Counted from the stretch's first letter, positions 24,586-33,210 are shown. The stretch: 64,000 nucleotides of DNA from LMUY01 sp965199165 (GCA_965199165.1 OZ240681.1:2976001-3040000); one strand, 5' to 3'. Notes: a model not told the origin generated them from the letters alone. Program-made: numbers and translations.

Positions 24586-24593
24586 TTTATAAA
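24586..24593. promoter_or_regulatory. AT-rich divergent promoter/operator region
   Basis: The 80-base gap between the FAH gene (-) and the GntR gene (+) holds the most AT-rich stretch of the neighbourhood. It includes the 8-bp palindrome TTTATAAA at 24586-24593 and TATAG at about 24569-24573. It is a natural place for both promoters and for binding of the adjacent GntR regulator, but no classical FCD operator can be confirmed by eye. Confidence 0.35.
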
Positions 24594-24619
24594 ATCCTTC
24601 GGTCAACAGCAAATGGGCG

Positions 24620-25342
24620 ATGGACTCCGCATTCGACGCCCGCACCCGGCCGCAGACGCCATCCCAGACGGACCGCGCCTACGACCGGCTCCGTGCTGAG
24701 ATCCTGCACGGCACGCTGATGCCCGGGGAGCGGTTGCGCGTGGCCGACTTGCGCGAGCGGTTCGACTTGGGCCTGACGCCGATCCGCGAGGCGCTGATGC
24801 GCCTGTCGGTCGAGGGGCTGGTCGAGGCCGAGACCCATCGCGGCTCCCGCGTGATGGATTTGTCGCGGGCCGAGCTGGCGGACCTGATGGCCACAAGGCG
24901 CGATATCGAGCGGCTGTGCCTGGCCCAGGCGATCGCCCACGGCGACGCGGCGTGGGAGGCCGAGATCGTGTCCGCCCTGCATCTGCTGTCCCGCACGGAG
25001 CTGCCGACCTCCCCCGGCGACCGCGCCACCGCCCAGCGATGGGAGGCGCAACACAGGCGGCTGCACGCGGCGCTCGTGGCAGCCTGCCCCTCCGTCTGGC
25101 TCAAGCGGTTCTGGACCACGCTGGCCGACCAGTCGGAACGCTACCGCAGGGTCCGGCTGCTCAACCACCGCGAGACCAAGGCGTTGGTGCGCGACGCCAA
25201 CGCGGAGCATGCTGCCATCGTCAAGGCCGTCCTCGCCCGCGACGCCGGCCGGGCGGCGGCGCTGATGGACGCGCATCTGCTGGCGACCGAGCGGGGCGTG
25301 GCCGCGCTGCTGGACGACGAAGGGAGGGGAGCCGACGCATGA
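24620..25342 (+). CDS. GntR-family transcriptional regulator, FCD domain
   Basis: 240-residue regulator. Residues 15-85 are the winged helix (DRAYDRLRAEILHGTLMPGERLRVADLRERFDLGLTPIREALMRLSVEGLVE), typical of GntR. Residues 95-230 are the all-helical FCD effector domain, with putative metal/ligand His residues in EAQHRRLHAAL and NAEHAAIVKAVLARD. It is transcribed divergently from the FAH-TRAP-Liv operon and is therefore its likely local repressor, responding to a carboxylic acid ligand. It overlaps the next gene by four bases. Confidence 0.9.
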   Translation: MDSAFDARTRPQTPSQTDRAYDRLRAEILHGTLMPGERLRVADLRERFDLGLTPIREALMRLSVEGLVEAETHRGSRVMDLSRAELADLMATRRDIERLCLAQAIAHGDAAWEAEIVSALHLLSRTELPTSPGDRATAQRWEAQHRRLHAALVAACPSVWLKRFWTTLADQSERYRRVRLLNHRETKALVRDANAEHAAIVKAVLARDAGRAAALMDAHLLATERGVAALLDDEGRGADA

Positions 25343-25677
25343 TCATCCGCAGTGCGATGCTGGAGGGCGACGTGGCCGAGCCCGACCGCCCCGCCTTCGA
25401 CCGGCAGATGGAGGTCACCGTGTTGCAGGCGATCGCAACCTATCCCGGGCTGCGCGAGGTCCGCCTGCGCAAGCCGGCGGAAGCGGAGGCCGGGGCGCCC
25501 GCCATCTACGTGCAGTTCGACCTGTATTTCGACGACCTGGCCGCCATGCACGCGGCCCTGGCCAGCCCGGTGCGGCACCAGGTGCGCGAGACGATCGCCG
25601 CCGTCATGCCGATGTTCAAGGGCCGCGTCTACCACCTGGTCATGCGAGAGGGCGCACCGTTCGCGCCGCCGCCCTGA
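25339..25677 (+). CDS. Small EthD-domain protein
   Basis: 112-residue single-domain protein of the EthD/dimeric alpha-beta barrel type. The sequence MIIRSAMLEGDVAEPDRPAFD, then TYPGLREVRLRKPAEAE and the strand IYVQFDLYFDDLAAMHAALASPVR, matches the family pattern of a strand-helix-strand repeat. Such proteins accompany catabolic operons as binders or isomerase/decarboxylase-like enzymes; no reaction is assigned here. The start overlaps the regulator stop by ATGA, so it is co-expressed with the regulator. Confidence 0.78.
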   Translation: MIIRSAMLEGDVAEPDRPAFDRQMEVTVLQAIATYPGLREVRLRKPAEAEAGAPAIYVQFDLYFDDLAAMHAALASPVRHQVRETIAAVMPMFKGRVYHLVMREGAPFAPPP

Positions 25678-26216
25678 CGAGGCCCGGGCAGACCTTCTTC
25701 GTCGAGGCGCTGCAAACGCCCACCGGCGAAATCCAGGTGGTCACCGACGAGGCGGCCCGGCTTCGGGCGGTGGAGTGGCAAGACCACGCGGACCGGCTGC
25801 AGCGATTGATGGCGCGGTATTACGGCGCCGGCGCGGTCCGGTTGCAGCCAGCCCCGCGCCAGTCGGCGGCGAGCCAAGCGCTGCAAGCCTACTTCGCCGG
25901 CGACACCCGCGCCATCGATGCCGTGCCGACCGCGACCAACGGGTCGGAGTTCCAACGGCTGGTATGGGACGCCTTGCGCACCATCCCCGCCGGGGGCACG
26001 CTCAGCTACGGCGCGTTGGCGGTCCGCATCGGCCGTCCGTCCGCGGTGCGCGCGGTGGGCCTGGCGAACGGGGCCAACCCGATCCCGATCGTCGTGCCAT
26101 GCCATCGCGTGATCGGGGCCAACGGCGCGCTGACCGGGTTTGGCGGCGGCATCGAGCGCAAACGCTGGCTGCTGGCCCATGAGGGCCGCACACCGAGCCT
26201 GGCGCCGTGGATTTGA
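25674..26216 (+). CDS. ogt: Methylated-DNA-protein-cysteine S-methyltransferase (possible CTG start)
   Basis: Suicide DNA-repair protein that takes O6-alkyl groups from guanine onto its own Cys. The active site IVVPCHRVIGANGALTGFGGG is intact, and the helix-turn-helix and Asn hinge region is SYGALAVRIGRPSAVRAVGLANG. The first in-frame ATG/GTG is GTG at 25737, giving 159 residues but cutting the first beta strands. The frame stays open upstream and encodes family-like sequence (FFVEALQTPTGEIQVV), with no ATG, GTG or TTG seen. CTG at 25674 overlaps the EthD stop (CTGA) exactly like the ATGA couplings elsewhere, giving 180 residues. The start is therefore uncertain; the identity is not. Confidence 0.85.
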   Translation: MTRPGQTFFVEALQTPTGEIQVVTDEAARLRAVEWQDHADRLQRLMARYYGAGAVRLQPAPRQSAASQALQAYFAGDTRAIDAVPTATNGSEFQRLVWDALRTIPAGGTLSYGALAVRIGRPSAVRAVGLANGANPIPIVVPCHRVIGANGALTGFGGGIERKRWLLAHEGRTPSLAPWI

Positions 26217-26258
26217 ACGACCCTTTGCTGTGGCCGGCTTAGGTGCAGCCTCTCTGCC

Positions 26259-26924
26259 CTACCGCCCGCGGGCCAGCCGCCCCTCGTACCATTGCACCAG
26301 CCGCGTCGTCGGGAACAGCAGGGCAAAGTAGATCACCGCCACGACCGTGTAGACCTCCAGCGGCCGGAACGTGTCGGCCGTGATCAGCGTGCCCTGGTAC
26401 AGCAAGTCCGGCACGGCGATGGTCGACACCAGCGAGGTGTTCTTCAACTGGATGATGGATTGGTTGAGGAAAGGCGGCACCATGCGGCGGACCGCCTGCG
26501 GCAGCACGACGAGGCGCATGACGTGCCAGGGCCGCAGCCCCATGGCCCGCGCCGCATCCCACTGGCCCCGCTCGATGGAGGCGATGCCGCCGCGGAAGAT
26601 CTCCGCGTAGAACGCCGCCGTGTAGAGCGAAAGCACCAGCGTGGCCGCCGCGACGGCCGGGATCTGGATGTTCACGATGACGGGCAGCGCGTAGTAGAAC
26701 CAGATGATCTGCACCAGCAGCGGCGTGCAGCGGAACACCTCGATCAGGGCGACCAGCGGGATGTTGATTAGGCGTGACCGCGACAGCCGGCCCAGCCCGA
26801 TCAGCAGCCCGAGCACGAGGCCGAGCAGCACGGTGCCCACCGTGTAGGCGACGGTCACCTCCACCCCCACGACGAAGAGGTGGGTGTAGCGCAGCAGGAA
26901 ACCGAAGCCCCATTGGTAACCCAT
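26259..26924 (-). CDS. Amino-acid-type ABC importer permease (His/Glu/Gln family)
   Basis: 221-residue polar-amino-acid permease with about five hydrophobic segments. Landmarks are VALIEVFRCTPLLVQIIWFYYALP (RxTPLLVQL is the family hallmark) and the EAA loop RGGIASIERGQWDAARAMGLRPWHVMRLVVLPQAVRRMVPPFLNQ. It is encoded 13 bases after the cognate binding protein. No matching GlnQ-type ATPase lies in the window, so it must borrow one or the gene is elsewhere. Confidence 0.93.
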   Translation of the reverse strand: MGYQWGFGFLLRYTHLFVVGVEVTVAYTVGTVLLGLVLGLLIGLGRLSRSRLINIPLVALIEVFRCTPLLVQIIWFYYALPVIVNIQIPAVAAATLVLSLYTAAFYAEIFRGGIASIERGQWDAARAMGLRPWHVMRLVVLPQAVRRMVPPFLNQSIIQLKNTSLVSTIAVPDLLYQGTLITADTFRPLEVYTVVAVIYFALLFPTTRLVQWYEGRLARGR

Positions 26925-26937
26925 CAGGTCGCCAAGG

Positions 26938-27777
26938 TCAGAACGCCAGGCCGGCCGGCAGGCTCTCGCGCTTGACGCCGCTGAGCGCCAGGCCGTCCAG
27001 CAGGTATTCGCGGACCTGGCCGGTGCCGCGGTTGAAGTCGATCCACGCGTTCATGACCTCCACGAACCGCGTGTCGGGCTCCCGCCGCACGCCGAAATTG
27101 CTCGGCAGCGCCACGACCGGGCCGCTGAGCAGCTGGTAGCTGCCGAGCGACGGGTTCTTCGCCAACACCGACAGGCCGATCATCGCCGCCAGCACGATGG
27201 CGTCGGCCCGGCCGGACTGGAAGAACAGCGTCGCCTCGTCCGGGCTCTTCAGCGCGGTGATCTGCGCCTTCGGGCAGTAGCGCCGGGCGGCGACCTCGTG
27301 CAGCGAGCCGAGGTCGCAGGCGATGCGGATGTCCGGCTTGTTCAGGTCGTCCCAGGTCGCGGGGCTGAACCCCGCCTTGGCGATGCAGCCGAACGGGTGG
27401 ATGACGAAGGGGTGGGTGAAGTTGATCGCCAGCGCCCGCGCGGGCGTCGGGTTCAGGGCGAAGGCGAGGTCCACCTTGTTGGCCTGCAGGTCCAGCACGG
27501 AGGAGGCATAGGTGCCCTCCACATACTCCACCTGCGCGTCGAACACCTTGGCGATGTCGATCGCCATCTCGACGCAGGCGCCCTTCCAGCTGCCGCTCGC
27601 GAGGTCCTTGGCGAAGTAGGGCGCCGCCCCCGGCAGGGCCGAGATGCGCAACGTCTTCGTGCGCTGCACGCGGTCGAGCGTGCTTTCGATGCCCTGCGCC
27701 CGCGCCTCGCCGACCAGCGCGGCGGCCGGGATCAATCCGGTTGCGGCAGCCAGGCCGCGACGGGTAAGGCGATTCAT
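26938..27777 (-). CDS. Amino-acid-type ABC importer solute-binding protein (SBP_bac_3)
   Basis: 279-residue periplasmic protein. The leader MNRLTRRGLAAATGLIPAAALVGEARAQ has a twin-arginine-like TRRGL ahead of the hydrophobic core. The mature part follows the SBP_bac_3 plan: TLRISALPGAAPYFAKD, GACVEMAIDIAKVFDAQVEYV, the ligand-contact strand VDLAFALNPTPARALAINFTHPFV, and NFGVRREPDTRFVEVMNAWID. An RBS (GGAGGG) precedes the start within about 15 bases. A hairpin at 27805-27824 separates it from the upstream livF. Confidence 0.92.
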   Translation of the reverse strand: MNRLTRRGLAAATGLIPAAALVGEARAQGIESTLDRVQRTKTLRISALPGAAPYFAKDLASGSWKGACVEMAIDIAKVFDAQVEYVEGTYASSVLDLQANKVDLAFALNPTPARALAINFTHPFVIHPFGCIAKAGFSPATWDDLNKPDIRIACDLGSLHEVAARRYCPKAQITALKSPDEATLFFQSGRADAIVLAAMIGLSVLAKNPSLGSYQLLSGPVVALPSNFGVRREPDTRFVEVMNAWIDFNRGTGQVREYLLDGLALSGVKRESLPAGLAF

Positions 27778-27804
27778 AAGCAGTGTCTCCCTCCAACAGG
27801 TCTC

Positions 27805-27824
27805 AAGAGGACGACCGTCCTCTT
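27805..27824. other. Short perfect hairpin between livF and the amino-acid binding-protein gene
   Basis: AAGAGGACG - AC - CGTCCTCTT forms a perfect 9-bp stem. It lies in the 72-base gap between two minus-strand genes, 28 bases before the next start. It could attenuate or stabilise the transcript; there is no T-run, so a classical terminator is not supported. It is followed at 27823-27846 by a GC-rich motif repeated at 57743-57766. Confidence 0.5.
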
Positions 27825-27849
27825 GCGGGGTTCGGGGCAGGGCCCCGTC

Positions 27850-28569
27850 TCAGAGCCCAAGATACGCCCGGCGCACGCCATCATCCGCCGCAATCTCGCC
27901 GGCGATACCGGACATCACCACGCGGCCAGTCTGGAGCACGTAGGCGCGGTCGGCCAGGGCCAGTGCCTCGCCCAGCCGCTGCTCCACCAGCAGCACCGTC
28001 AGGCCGAGTTCGGTGCGGATGCGGGCGACGGCGGCCAGGATGTCGTCCACCAGGCGGGGCGCGATGCCCTGGCTCGGCTCGTCCAACATCAGCAGCCGCG
28101 GCTGCGTCATCAGCGCGCGGCCGATCGCGAGCATCTGCTGCTCACCGCCGGACAGCGTCTCCGCCCGTTGCGAGAGCCGCTCCTTCAGGCGGGGGAACAG
28201 CGTGAACACCGTGTCGAGCGGCTTGAACCGGTCCGCCTCGCCCCGTCGTGCGTAGGCGCCGAGGCGCAGATTGTCCTCCACGCTCAGCCGAGGGAACAGC
28301 CGCCGCCCTTCCGGCACCAGGCCCACGCCCATGCGGGTGATGCGATGCGGCGGCACGCGGGTGAGGGGGTGCCCGTCGAAGGTGATGGTGCCCGCGGTGC
28401 TCACCTGCCCGGACACCGCGCGCAGCAGCGTGCTCTTGCCCGCGCCGTTGGCGCCCACCACGGCCACGATCTCGCCACGGCCGACCTCCAGCGACACGCC
28501 CTGCAGCGCCTTGAGCCCTTTATAGGCGGCGGACACGTCCTCCAGCCGCAGGATCGCGTCAGCCGGCAT
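27850..28569 (-). CDS. Branched-chain-type ABC importer ATPase, LivF family (second system)
   Basis: 239-residue ABC ATPase. Walker A is GANGAGKS, signature LSGGEQQML, Walker B LLMLDEPSQGIAP, and TVLLVEQRLGEALALADRAYVLQTGRV is LivF-specific. The first 11 codons overlap the end of livG. It is the last gene of the complete Liv operon that starts at 32571. The GANGAGKS variant instead of GPNGAGKS is common in this family. Confidence 0.93.
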   Translation of the reverse strand: MPADAILRLEDVSAAYKGLKALQGVSLEVGRGEIVAVVGANGAGKSTLLRAVSGQVSTAGTITFDGHPLTRVPPHRITRMGVGLVPEGRRLFPRLSVEDNLRLGAYARRGEADRFKPLDTVFTLFPRLKERLSQRAETLSGGEQQMLAIGRALMTQPRLLMLDEPSQGIAPRLVDDILAAVARIRTELGLTVLLVEQRLGEALALADRAYVLQTGRVVMSGIAGEIAADDGVRRAYLGL

Positions 28570-29284
28570 ATTTGTCGCCGAGATAGGCGCGGATCACCGC
28601 CGGGTCGCGCACCAGGTCCTTCGGGAGGCCCTGCGTCAGCACGCGGCCCAGGTTCAGCACCACGGCGCGGTCGATCAGCGGCAGCAGGATCTCCATCACG
28701 TGCTCGACCATGATCACCGTTACGCCCCCGTCGCGCACGTCGCGGATCAACTGCACGCCGGACTGCGCCTCCGTGGGCGTCAGTCCGGTCAGCATCTCGT
28801 CCAGCAGCAGGATGCGCGGGCGGGTGGCCAGCGCCCGCGCGATCTCCAGCCGGCGCTTCTCCGGTGGGGTCAGCGCGTGCGCCGGGTGGTCGGCGCGGGC
28901 CGCCAGCCCGGCCACGGCGAGCACGCGGTCCGCCTCCGCCATCGCGTCGCGGGCGCGGCCGGTGCGGCTGAACGCGCCCACCATCACGTTCTCCCGCACC
29001 GTCATGCTGTCGAAGGAGCGGACGACCTGGAAGGTCCGGGCGATCCCCGCCCGGGCACAGGCGAGCGGCCCGGCGCCGGAGATGCGGCGCCCCTCCAGCA
29101 GGATTTCGCCGCGGTCGGGCGACACCTCGCCGGAGATCGAGTTGAACAGGCTGGTCTTGCCCGCGCCGTTGGGCCCGATCAGGCCGAGGATTTCGCCCGG
29201 CGCCACGTCGAAGCTGATGTCAACGTTGGCCGCCACGCCGCCGAAGGACTTGCTGACGTTGCGGACCTCAAGAAGGGGAGGCAT
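28559..29284 (-). CDS. Branched-chain-type ABC importer ATPase, LivG family (second system)
   Basis: 241-residue ABC ATPase. Walker A is GPNGAGKT, the signature is LTPPEKRRLEIARAL (degenerate, as usual in LivG), Walker B LLLDEMLTGLTP, and TVIMVEHVMEILLPLIDRAVVL. The start at 29284 (MPPLLEVRNVSKSFGG) is preferred over an upstream in-frame start inside livM; it overlaps the livM 3' end by 17 bases. The Glu after Walker B Asp (LDEM) is intact. Confidence 0.92.
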   Translation of the reverse strand: MPPLLEVRNVSKSFGGVAANVDISFDVAPGEILGLIGPNGAGKTSLFNSISGEVSPDRGEILLEGRRISGAGPLACARAGIARTFQVVRSFDSMTVRENVMVGAFSRTGRARDAMAEADRVLAVAGLAARADHPAHALTPPEKRRLEIARALATRPRILLLDEMLTGLTPTEAQSGVQLIRDVRDGGVTVIMVEHVMEILLPLIDRAVVLNLGRVLTQGLPKDLVRDPAVIRAYLGDKYAG

Positions 29285-30260
29285 CCGCACCCCCTGCCTG
29301 CCTGCGGATGCCGAGCAGGCTGACCAGCCCGGTCGGCCGCGCCAGCGCCACCACGACGATGAGGCCGCCATAGATCATCAGGTCCACGCCGCCGGCGCCG
29401 CCCATGTAGGACCGGGTCAGCTCGCTGGTCGGGATCAGCACGACGGCGCCGACCAGCGGCCCCCACAACGTGCCGACCCCGCCCAGCACCGCCGGCAGCG
29501 CGATGAGGATGGAGAACGAGGACGCCAGCACGCTGTCCGGGTCGATGTAGCCGACGTACTGGGCGTAGATCGCGCCGCCCATGCCGGTGAAGAACCCGCT
29601 GATCCCGGCCGCCGCCATCTTGGACGGGAACACCCGCACCGCCAGGGACCGCGCCGCCGTCACGTCGTCCCGCACGGCGCGCCAGGAATAGCCCCAGCGC
29701 GACCCCTCGATCACCCAGGCCGCGACCCAGGTGAGCGCCGCGAAGGCGAGGGCCACGTAGTGGAACGGCAGCTTGGAGGTGCGGAACTGCAGGGCGACCC
29801 AGCTGTCGGTGTGGGCCACCGGGACGTAGACGCCGGTCGCGGCACCGACCCAGTCCCAGTTGAGGAACAGCAGGTAGCCGATCTCCCCCACCACGACGGT
29901 GGCGATGGCGTAGTAGTGGCCGGACAGGCGGAAGCAGGGCCAGCCCACCAGCAACGACACGGCCGCCCCCACCAATCCGGCGGCGAACATGCCGACCGTG
30001 GGCGGGATGCCGGCGTTGACGAACAGCAGGGTGGAGACGTAGGCGCCGATGCCGAAATACAGCCCGTGCCCCAGCGAGATCTGCCCGCAATAGCCGCCCA
30101 GGATGTTCCAGGCCTGCGACAGCCCGGCGTAGAGCACCGTCAGGATGATGAGGTTCTGCGTGTAGACGTCCCGGATCGGCAACGGCAGCACGGCAAGGAT
30201 GGCCAGGACGACCACGCCCACGACCAGCTCGGTGCGGCGGCGGCGGATGATGCTGTTCAT
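29268..30260 (-). CDS. Branched-chain-type ABC importer permease, LivM family (second system)
   Basis: 330-residue permease with about nine hydrophobic segments. The LivM hallmark GGYCGQISLGHGLYFGIGAYV is near residue 55, the coupling region is SWRAVRDDVTAARSLAVRVFPSKM and the C-terminal GVGTLWGPLVGAVVLIP follows. Unlike the first Liv system of the window it is not fused to LivG. A pair of palindromic repeats lies between it and livH. Confidence 0.93.
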   Translation of the reverse strand: MNSIIRRRRTELVVGVVVLAILAVLPLPIRDVYTQNLIILTVLYAGLSQAWNILGGYCGQISLGHGLYFGIGAYVSTLLFVNAGIPPTVGMFAAGLVGAAVSLLVGWPCFRLSGHYYAIATVVVGEIGYLLFLNWDWVGAATGVYVPVAHTDSWVALQFRTSKLPFHYVALAFAALTWVAAWVIEGSRWGYSWRAVRDDVTAARSLAVRVFPSKMAAAGISGFFTGMGGAIYAQYVGYIDPDSVLASSFSILIALPAVLGGVGTLWGPLVGAVVLIPTSELTRSYMGGAGGVDLMIYGGLIVVVALARPTGLVSLLGIRRQAGGADASPS

Positions 30261-30270
30261 GGGTGCGCGG

Positions 30271-30412
30271 CACCCTCACCCGCCGGACTAGCTCCCTCTC
30301 CCGCTGGCGGGAGAGGGTCGGGGTGAGGGTGGCTGACCCGGCAGGGCGCACATCGTCCCGTTGCCAGGGTGGCGTCACCCTCACCCTGCCCTCTCCCGCC
30401 AGCGGGAGGGGG
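30271..30412. repeat. Paired GC-rich palindromic repeat between livH and livM
   Basis: In the 178-base livH-livM gap, copies of the window repeat face each other: a half-copy CACCCTCACC at 30271, a hairpin unit at 30294-30331 (CCCTCTCCCGC/GCGGGAGAGGG stem plus GGGGTGAGGGTGG) and the inverted unit at 30375-30412. It splits an operon that otherwise has only short gaps, so it may affect relative expression or mRNA stability. Confidence 0.85.
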
Positions 30413-30438
30413 TTTGCACGAGCGATTGCCCGGCATGC

Positions 30439-31314
30439 TCAAATCTTCCCGAACAAGCCGCGCGGCCGGACCATCAGCACCAGCAGGTAGATCGCGAACA
30501 TCCCCACCTGCTTGAGCGACGGCTCCAGCACCTGCGCGGTTACCGCTTCCACCTCGCCGATCAGCACGCCCGCGATCAGCGCGCCGGTCATGCTGCCGAA
30601 GCCGCCCAGCGCCACCGTCACGTAGGCGATCAGCGCGAAGTTCGTCCCCACCGTGGGCGAGACGTAGTAGAACGTCGCCAGCATCGTGCCGGCAATGCCG
30701 ACCGTGGCCGCACCCAGCCCCCAACCGAGCGCGAAGATGCGGTCGCGGTCGATCCCGATCAGCGCCACCGCGTCCCGGTCCTCGCGCGTCGCCTCCAGCG
30801 CGCGGCCGAACTCGGTGCGGCTGATGCCCAGCAAAGCGGCGAATGCCACCAGGCACACCAAACTCGACGCCAGCTGCGGCAGCGGGACGTACACGCCGCC
30901 GAGCTGCACCGTGCGGTTGGCCAGCCAGGACGTGCCGATGCTGCGGAAATCCCCGCCGAAAGCGAACTGCGCCGCCCCGCGGATGAAGATCGCGAGGCCG
31001 AAGGTGACGAAGATCTGCACCATGCCGCGGTTGAACTGCACGCCCAGCGCCCGCCCGATGAGCCCGCGGTAGATCAGCACGCCCAGCACGAACATCCCCA
31101 CCGCCACCACCGGCAGCTGGATCAACGGGTCGAGCCCGGTCGCCGCGTTCAGCAGCACGGCCGCATACATCGCGAGCATCAGCAGCTCGCCATGGGCGAA
31201 GTTCACGATGTCCATCAGGCCGAAGATCAGGCTCAGCCCGGCGGCCACCAGCGCGTAGATCAGGCCCATCAGCAGGCCGCTCAGCGCGACCTGCAGGATG
31301 GTCTGAACGATCAC
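30439..31314 (-). CDS. Branched-chain-type ABC importer permease, LivH family (second system)
   Basis: 291-residue permease of normal LivH length. It begins TILQVALSGLLMGLIYALVAAGLSLIFGLMDIVNFAHGELLML, the classical LivH N-terminus, and has RALEATREDRDAVALIGIDRDRIFALGW as coupling region and YVTVALGGFGSMTGALIAGVLIG near the C-terminus. It is placed 27 bases after the binding-protein gene. Confidence 0.95.
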   Translation of the reverse strand: MIVQTILQVALSGLLMGLIYALVAAGLSLIFGLMDIVNFAHGELLMLAMYAAVLLNAATGLDPLIQLPVVAVGMFVLGVLIYRGLIGRALGVQFNRGMVQIFVTFGLAIFIRGAAQFAFGGDFRSIGTSWLANRTVQLGGVYVPLPQLASSLVCLVAFAALLGISRTEFGRALEATREDRDAVALIGIDRDRIFALGWGLGAATVGIAGTMLATFYYVSPTVGTNFALIAYVTVALGGFGSMTGALIAGVLIGEVEAVTAQVLEPSLKQVGMFAIYLLVLMVRPRGLFGKI

Positions 31315-31341
31315 GGCGAGCGCCGGCGCGGCGACGGCAAC

Positions 31342-32571
31342 CTACTTCCCGACGTTCCAGACCGGCGCCTGCACGGCCACGTCGAACGGGTAGATCGTGT
31401 GGTAGGCACCGTCGCTGATCTGTTGGATGACGGGCGTCGCCTCCGTGTTCTGCCCGGTGCTGTCGAACTTGACGCCCTGCCACGGCATGATCGTCTGGTC
31501 ACCCGGGATGTCCGTCTTGGTCAGCGCGGCGCGGATGTCCTCGGGCTTGGAGGAGCCGGCGCGGTCGATCGCGTCCGCCAGGGTCTGCACCGCGACGATC
31601 TGGCGGGAGGTGTTGTCGTTCAGGTCCTTGTTGGCCCGCGCCTTGAACATCGCGTTGACCGCCGGGATCGCCGGGCGGGACTTCACCGCGTCCAATGCGA
31701 AGGAGGAGCGGCTCATCACCCCATCCGCCAGCGGGCCGACCGCAGTGAGGAAGGACTGTTCGGCGAAGCCCGCGGACTGCGCCAGGATCGCCGGGTGGTA
31801 GCCGATCTCGTTGTCCGACCGCATCAGCAGGATCGCGTCCGAGGTGTAGGAGGACGGCATCACCACGTCCGCATTGGCCGATTTCAGCCGCTGCGCCTCC
31901 GCGGAGAGCGACGGCGAGTTCGCGCGGTACTTGATGTCCGCCGCCACGGTGATGCCGGCCGCCGCCGCGAGCTTCTTCTGCACGGTGGAGCTGTCGCTGC
32001 CGAAGATGCTGTCCTCGTAGAACAACGCCACTGACTTGACGGGGTGGCCGGTCTTCTCGCCCATCGCCTTGTAGAAGTCGAACATCGCGGCGGTGAACAT
32101 CTCGTCGTGCGGGCTGGTGCGGAAGAACCATTTCAGCCCGCGCTGGTTCAGCGAGGGGGAGGAGTTGTCCATCGACATGTATGGGACTTCGTAGCGCTCG
32201 GCCACCTGGCTGATGGTGGCGCCGGTGGCGCTGGTGTAGCTGCCGATCAGCGCCACGACATGGTCCTGGGTGATCAGCCGCTCCGCTTCGGCGCGGGCCT
32301 TTTGCGGATCGTTCTGGTGGTCGGCGAAGATGACCTTGATGTGGTCGCCATGCATGTGCGGCAGCCCGCCGCCCTTGCCGAGCAGCATGGGAATGGGCGC
32401 GTGCTCGCCGTTGATGATGTCGCTGATGGTGGCGACGGCCGCCTGCGCGTCCACGCCGATCTGGGAGGCATTGCCGCTGAGCGGATAGATCGCACCGATG
32501 AGGATATCCTCGGCATGGGCGGTGGAGAGTCCGGCGGCGAAGACGGCCGTTGCGGCCCAGAGACGCTTCAT
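31342..32571 (-). CDS. Branched-chain-type ABC importer solute-binding protein (second system)
   Basis: 409-residue Peripla_BP_6 protein. A Sec signal peptide is visible (MKRLWAATAVFAAGLSTAHA), then EDILIGAIYPLSGNASQIG. Ligand-fold landmarks are VVALIGSYTSATGATISQVAERYEVPYMSMDNSSPSL and RTSPHDEMFTAAMFDF. Compared with LivK it has an insert after residue 60 (GKGGGLPHMHGDHIKV) that is not present in classical leucine-binding proteins and may change ligand specificity. It is the first gene of the second Liv operon. Confidence 0.92.
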   Translation of the reverse strand: MKRLWAATAVFAAGLSTAHAEDILIGAIYPLSGNASQIGVDAQAAVATISDIINGEHAPIPMLLGKGGGLPHMHGDHIKVIFADHQNDPQKARAEAERLITQDHVVALIGSYTSATGATISQVAERYEVPYMSMDNSSPSLNQRGLKWFFRTSPHDEMFTAAMFDFYKAMGEKTGHPVKSVALFYEDSIFGSDSSTVQKKLAAAAGITVAADIKYRANSPSLSAEAQRLKSANADVVMPSSYTSDAILLMRSDNEIGYHPAILAQSAGFAEQSFLTAVGPLADGVMSRSSFALDAVKSRPAIPAVNAMFKARANKDLNDNTSRQIVAVQTLADAIDRAGSSKPEDIRAALTKTDIPGDQTIMPWQGVKFDSTGQNTEATPVIQQISDGAYHTIYPFDVAVQAPVWNVGK

Positions 32572-32610
32572 CGGCGTGGTTCCTGCTGATTCGTGCCGGA
32601 GGAAAGCACG

Positions 32611-33210
32611 TCACGTGCCAGCTTGCACGCGGGCCTCCAGCGCGGCGAGGTCGCCCGGCGTGTTGACGTTGGCGAACGGGTCGCCGGCGAAGCGGACGGG
32701 CCGCATCGCCAGGGTGGCGGCGAAGGCCCGCACGCTGCGCGGGCCCGGCGCCGCCAGCCAGGCGCGCAGGGCCGGCCCGGCGGAGACCGGCCAGAGCGCC
32801 ACCAGATGGTGCCGCCGTCCGCCGCTTTCCGCCACGGCCGGGGCGGGGGCAAGCGCGGTTGCCAGTCCCAGAGGGATCAGCGGCGTGTCCCCGGGGATGG
32901 TGAGAAGGGACGTTGCGCCCAGCGAGGCGGCCCATTCCAACCCGGCCAACACCCCGCCGAGCGGGCCTTGGTTGGGGAACGGGTCGGGGAGAGCGGGAAA
33001 GCGATGGCCGAACCGCGCGGGGTCGCCATTGGCGCTGATGGCAAGGTGCGGGTGGTCGGGCAACAGCGTGGCGGTGATGCGGTCTAGCATCGGAACGCCA
33101 GCGAGCGGTAGGAGCGGTTTGTCGCCGCCGCCCATGCGGGTGGCGTTGCCGCCAGCCAGGATGAGGGCGGCGACAGTGTGGGCGGCCCTCACCCCGCCCC
33201 CCAGCGCCAT
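32611..33210 (-). CDS. mobA: Molybdenum cofactor guanylyltransferase
   Basis: 199-residue nucleotidyltransferase that attaches GMP to molybdopterin, making the bis-MGD cofactor. The signature loop ALILAGGNATRMGGGDKPLLPL is intact apart from the usual variations (LAGGxxxRMGxxDK), followed by NQGPLGGVLAGLEWA (GPLxG loop) and TIPGDTPLIP (the Mg-binding xPxDxPF-like motif, here GDTPL). The C-terminal FANVNTPGDL matches the FxNxNTPxDL motif. ATG at 33210 is used; GTG at 33192 is an alternative that would start nearer the fold. No molybdoenzyme is encoded in the window. Confidence 0.92.
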   Translation of the reverse strand: MALGGGVRAAHTVAALILAGGNATRMGGGDKPLLPLAGVPMLDRITATLLPDHPHLAISANGDPARFGHRFPALPDPFPNQGPLGGVLAGLEWAASLGATSLLTIPGDTPLIPLGLATALAPAPAVAESGGRRHHLVALWPVSAGPALRAWLAAPGPRSVRAFAATLAMRPVRFAGDPFANVNTPGDLAALEARVQAGT

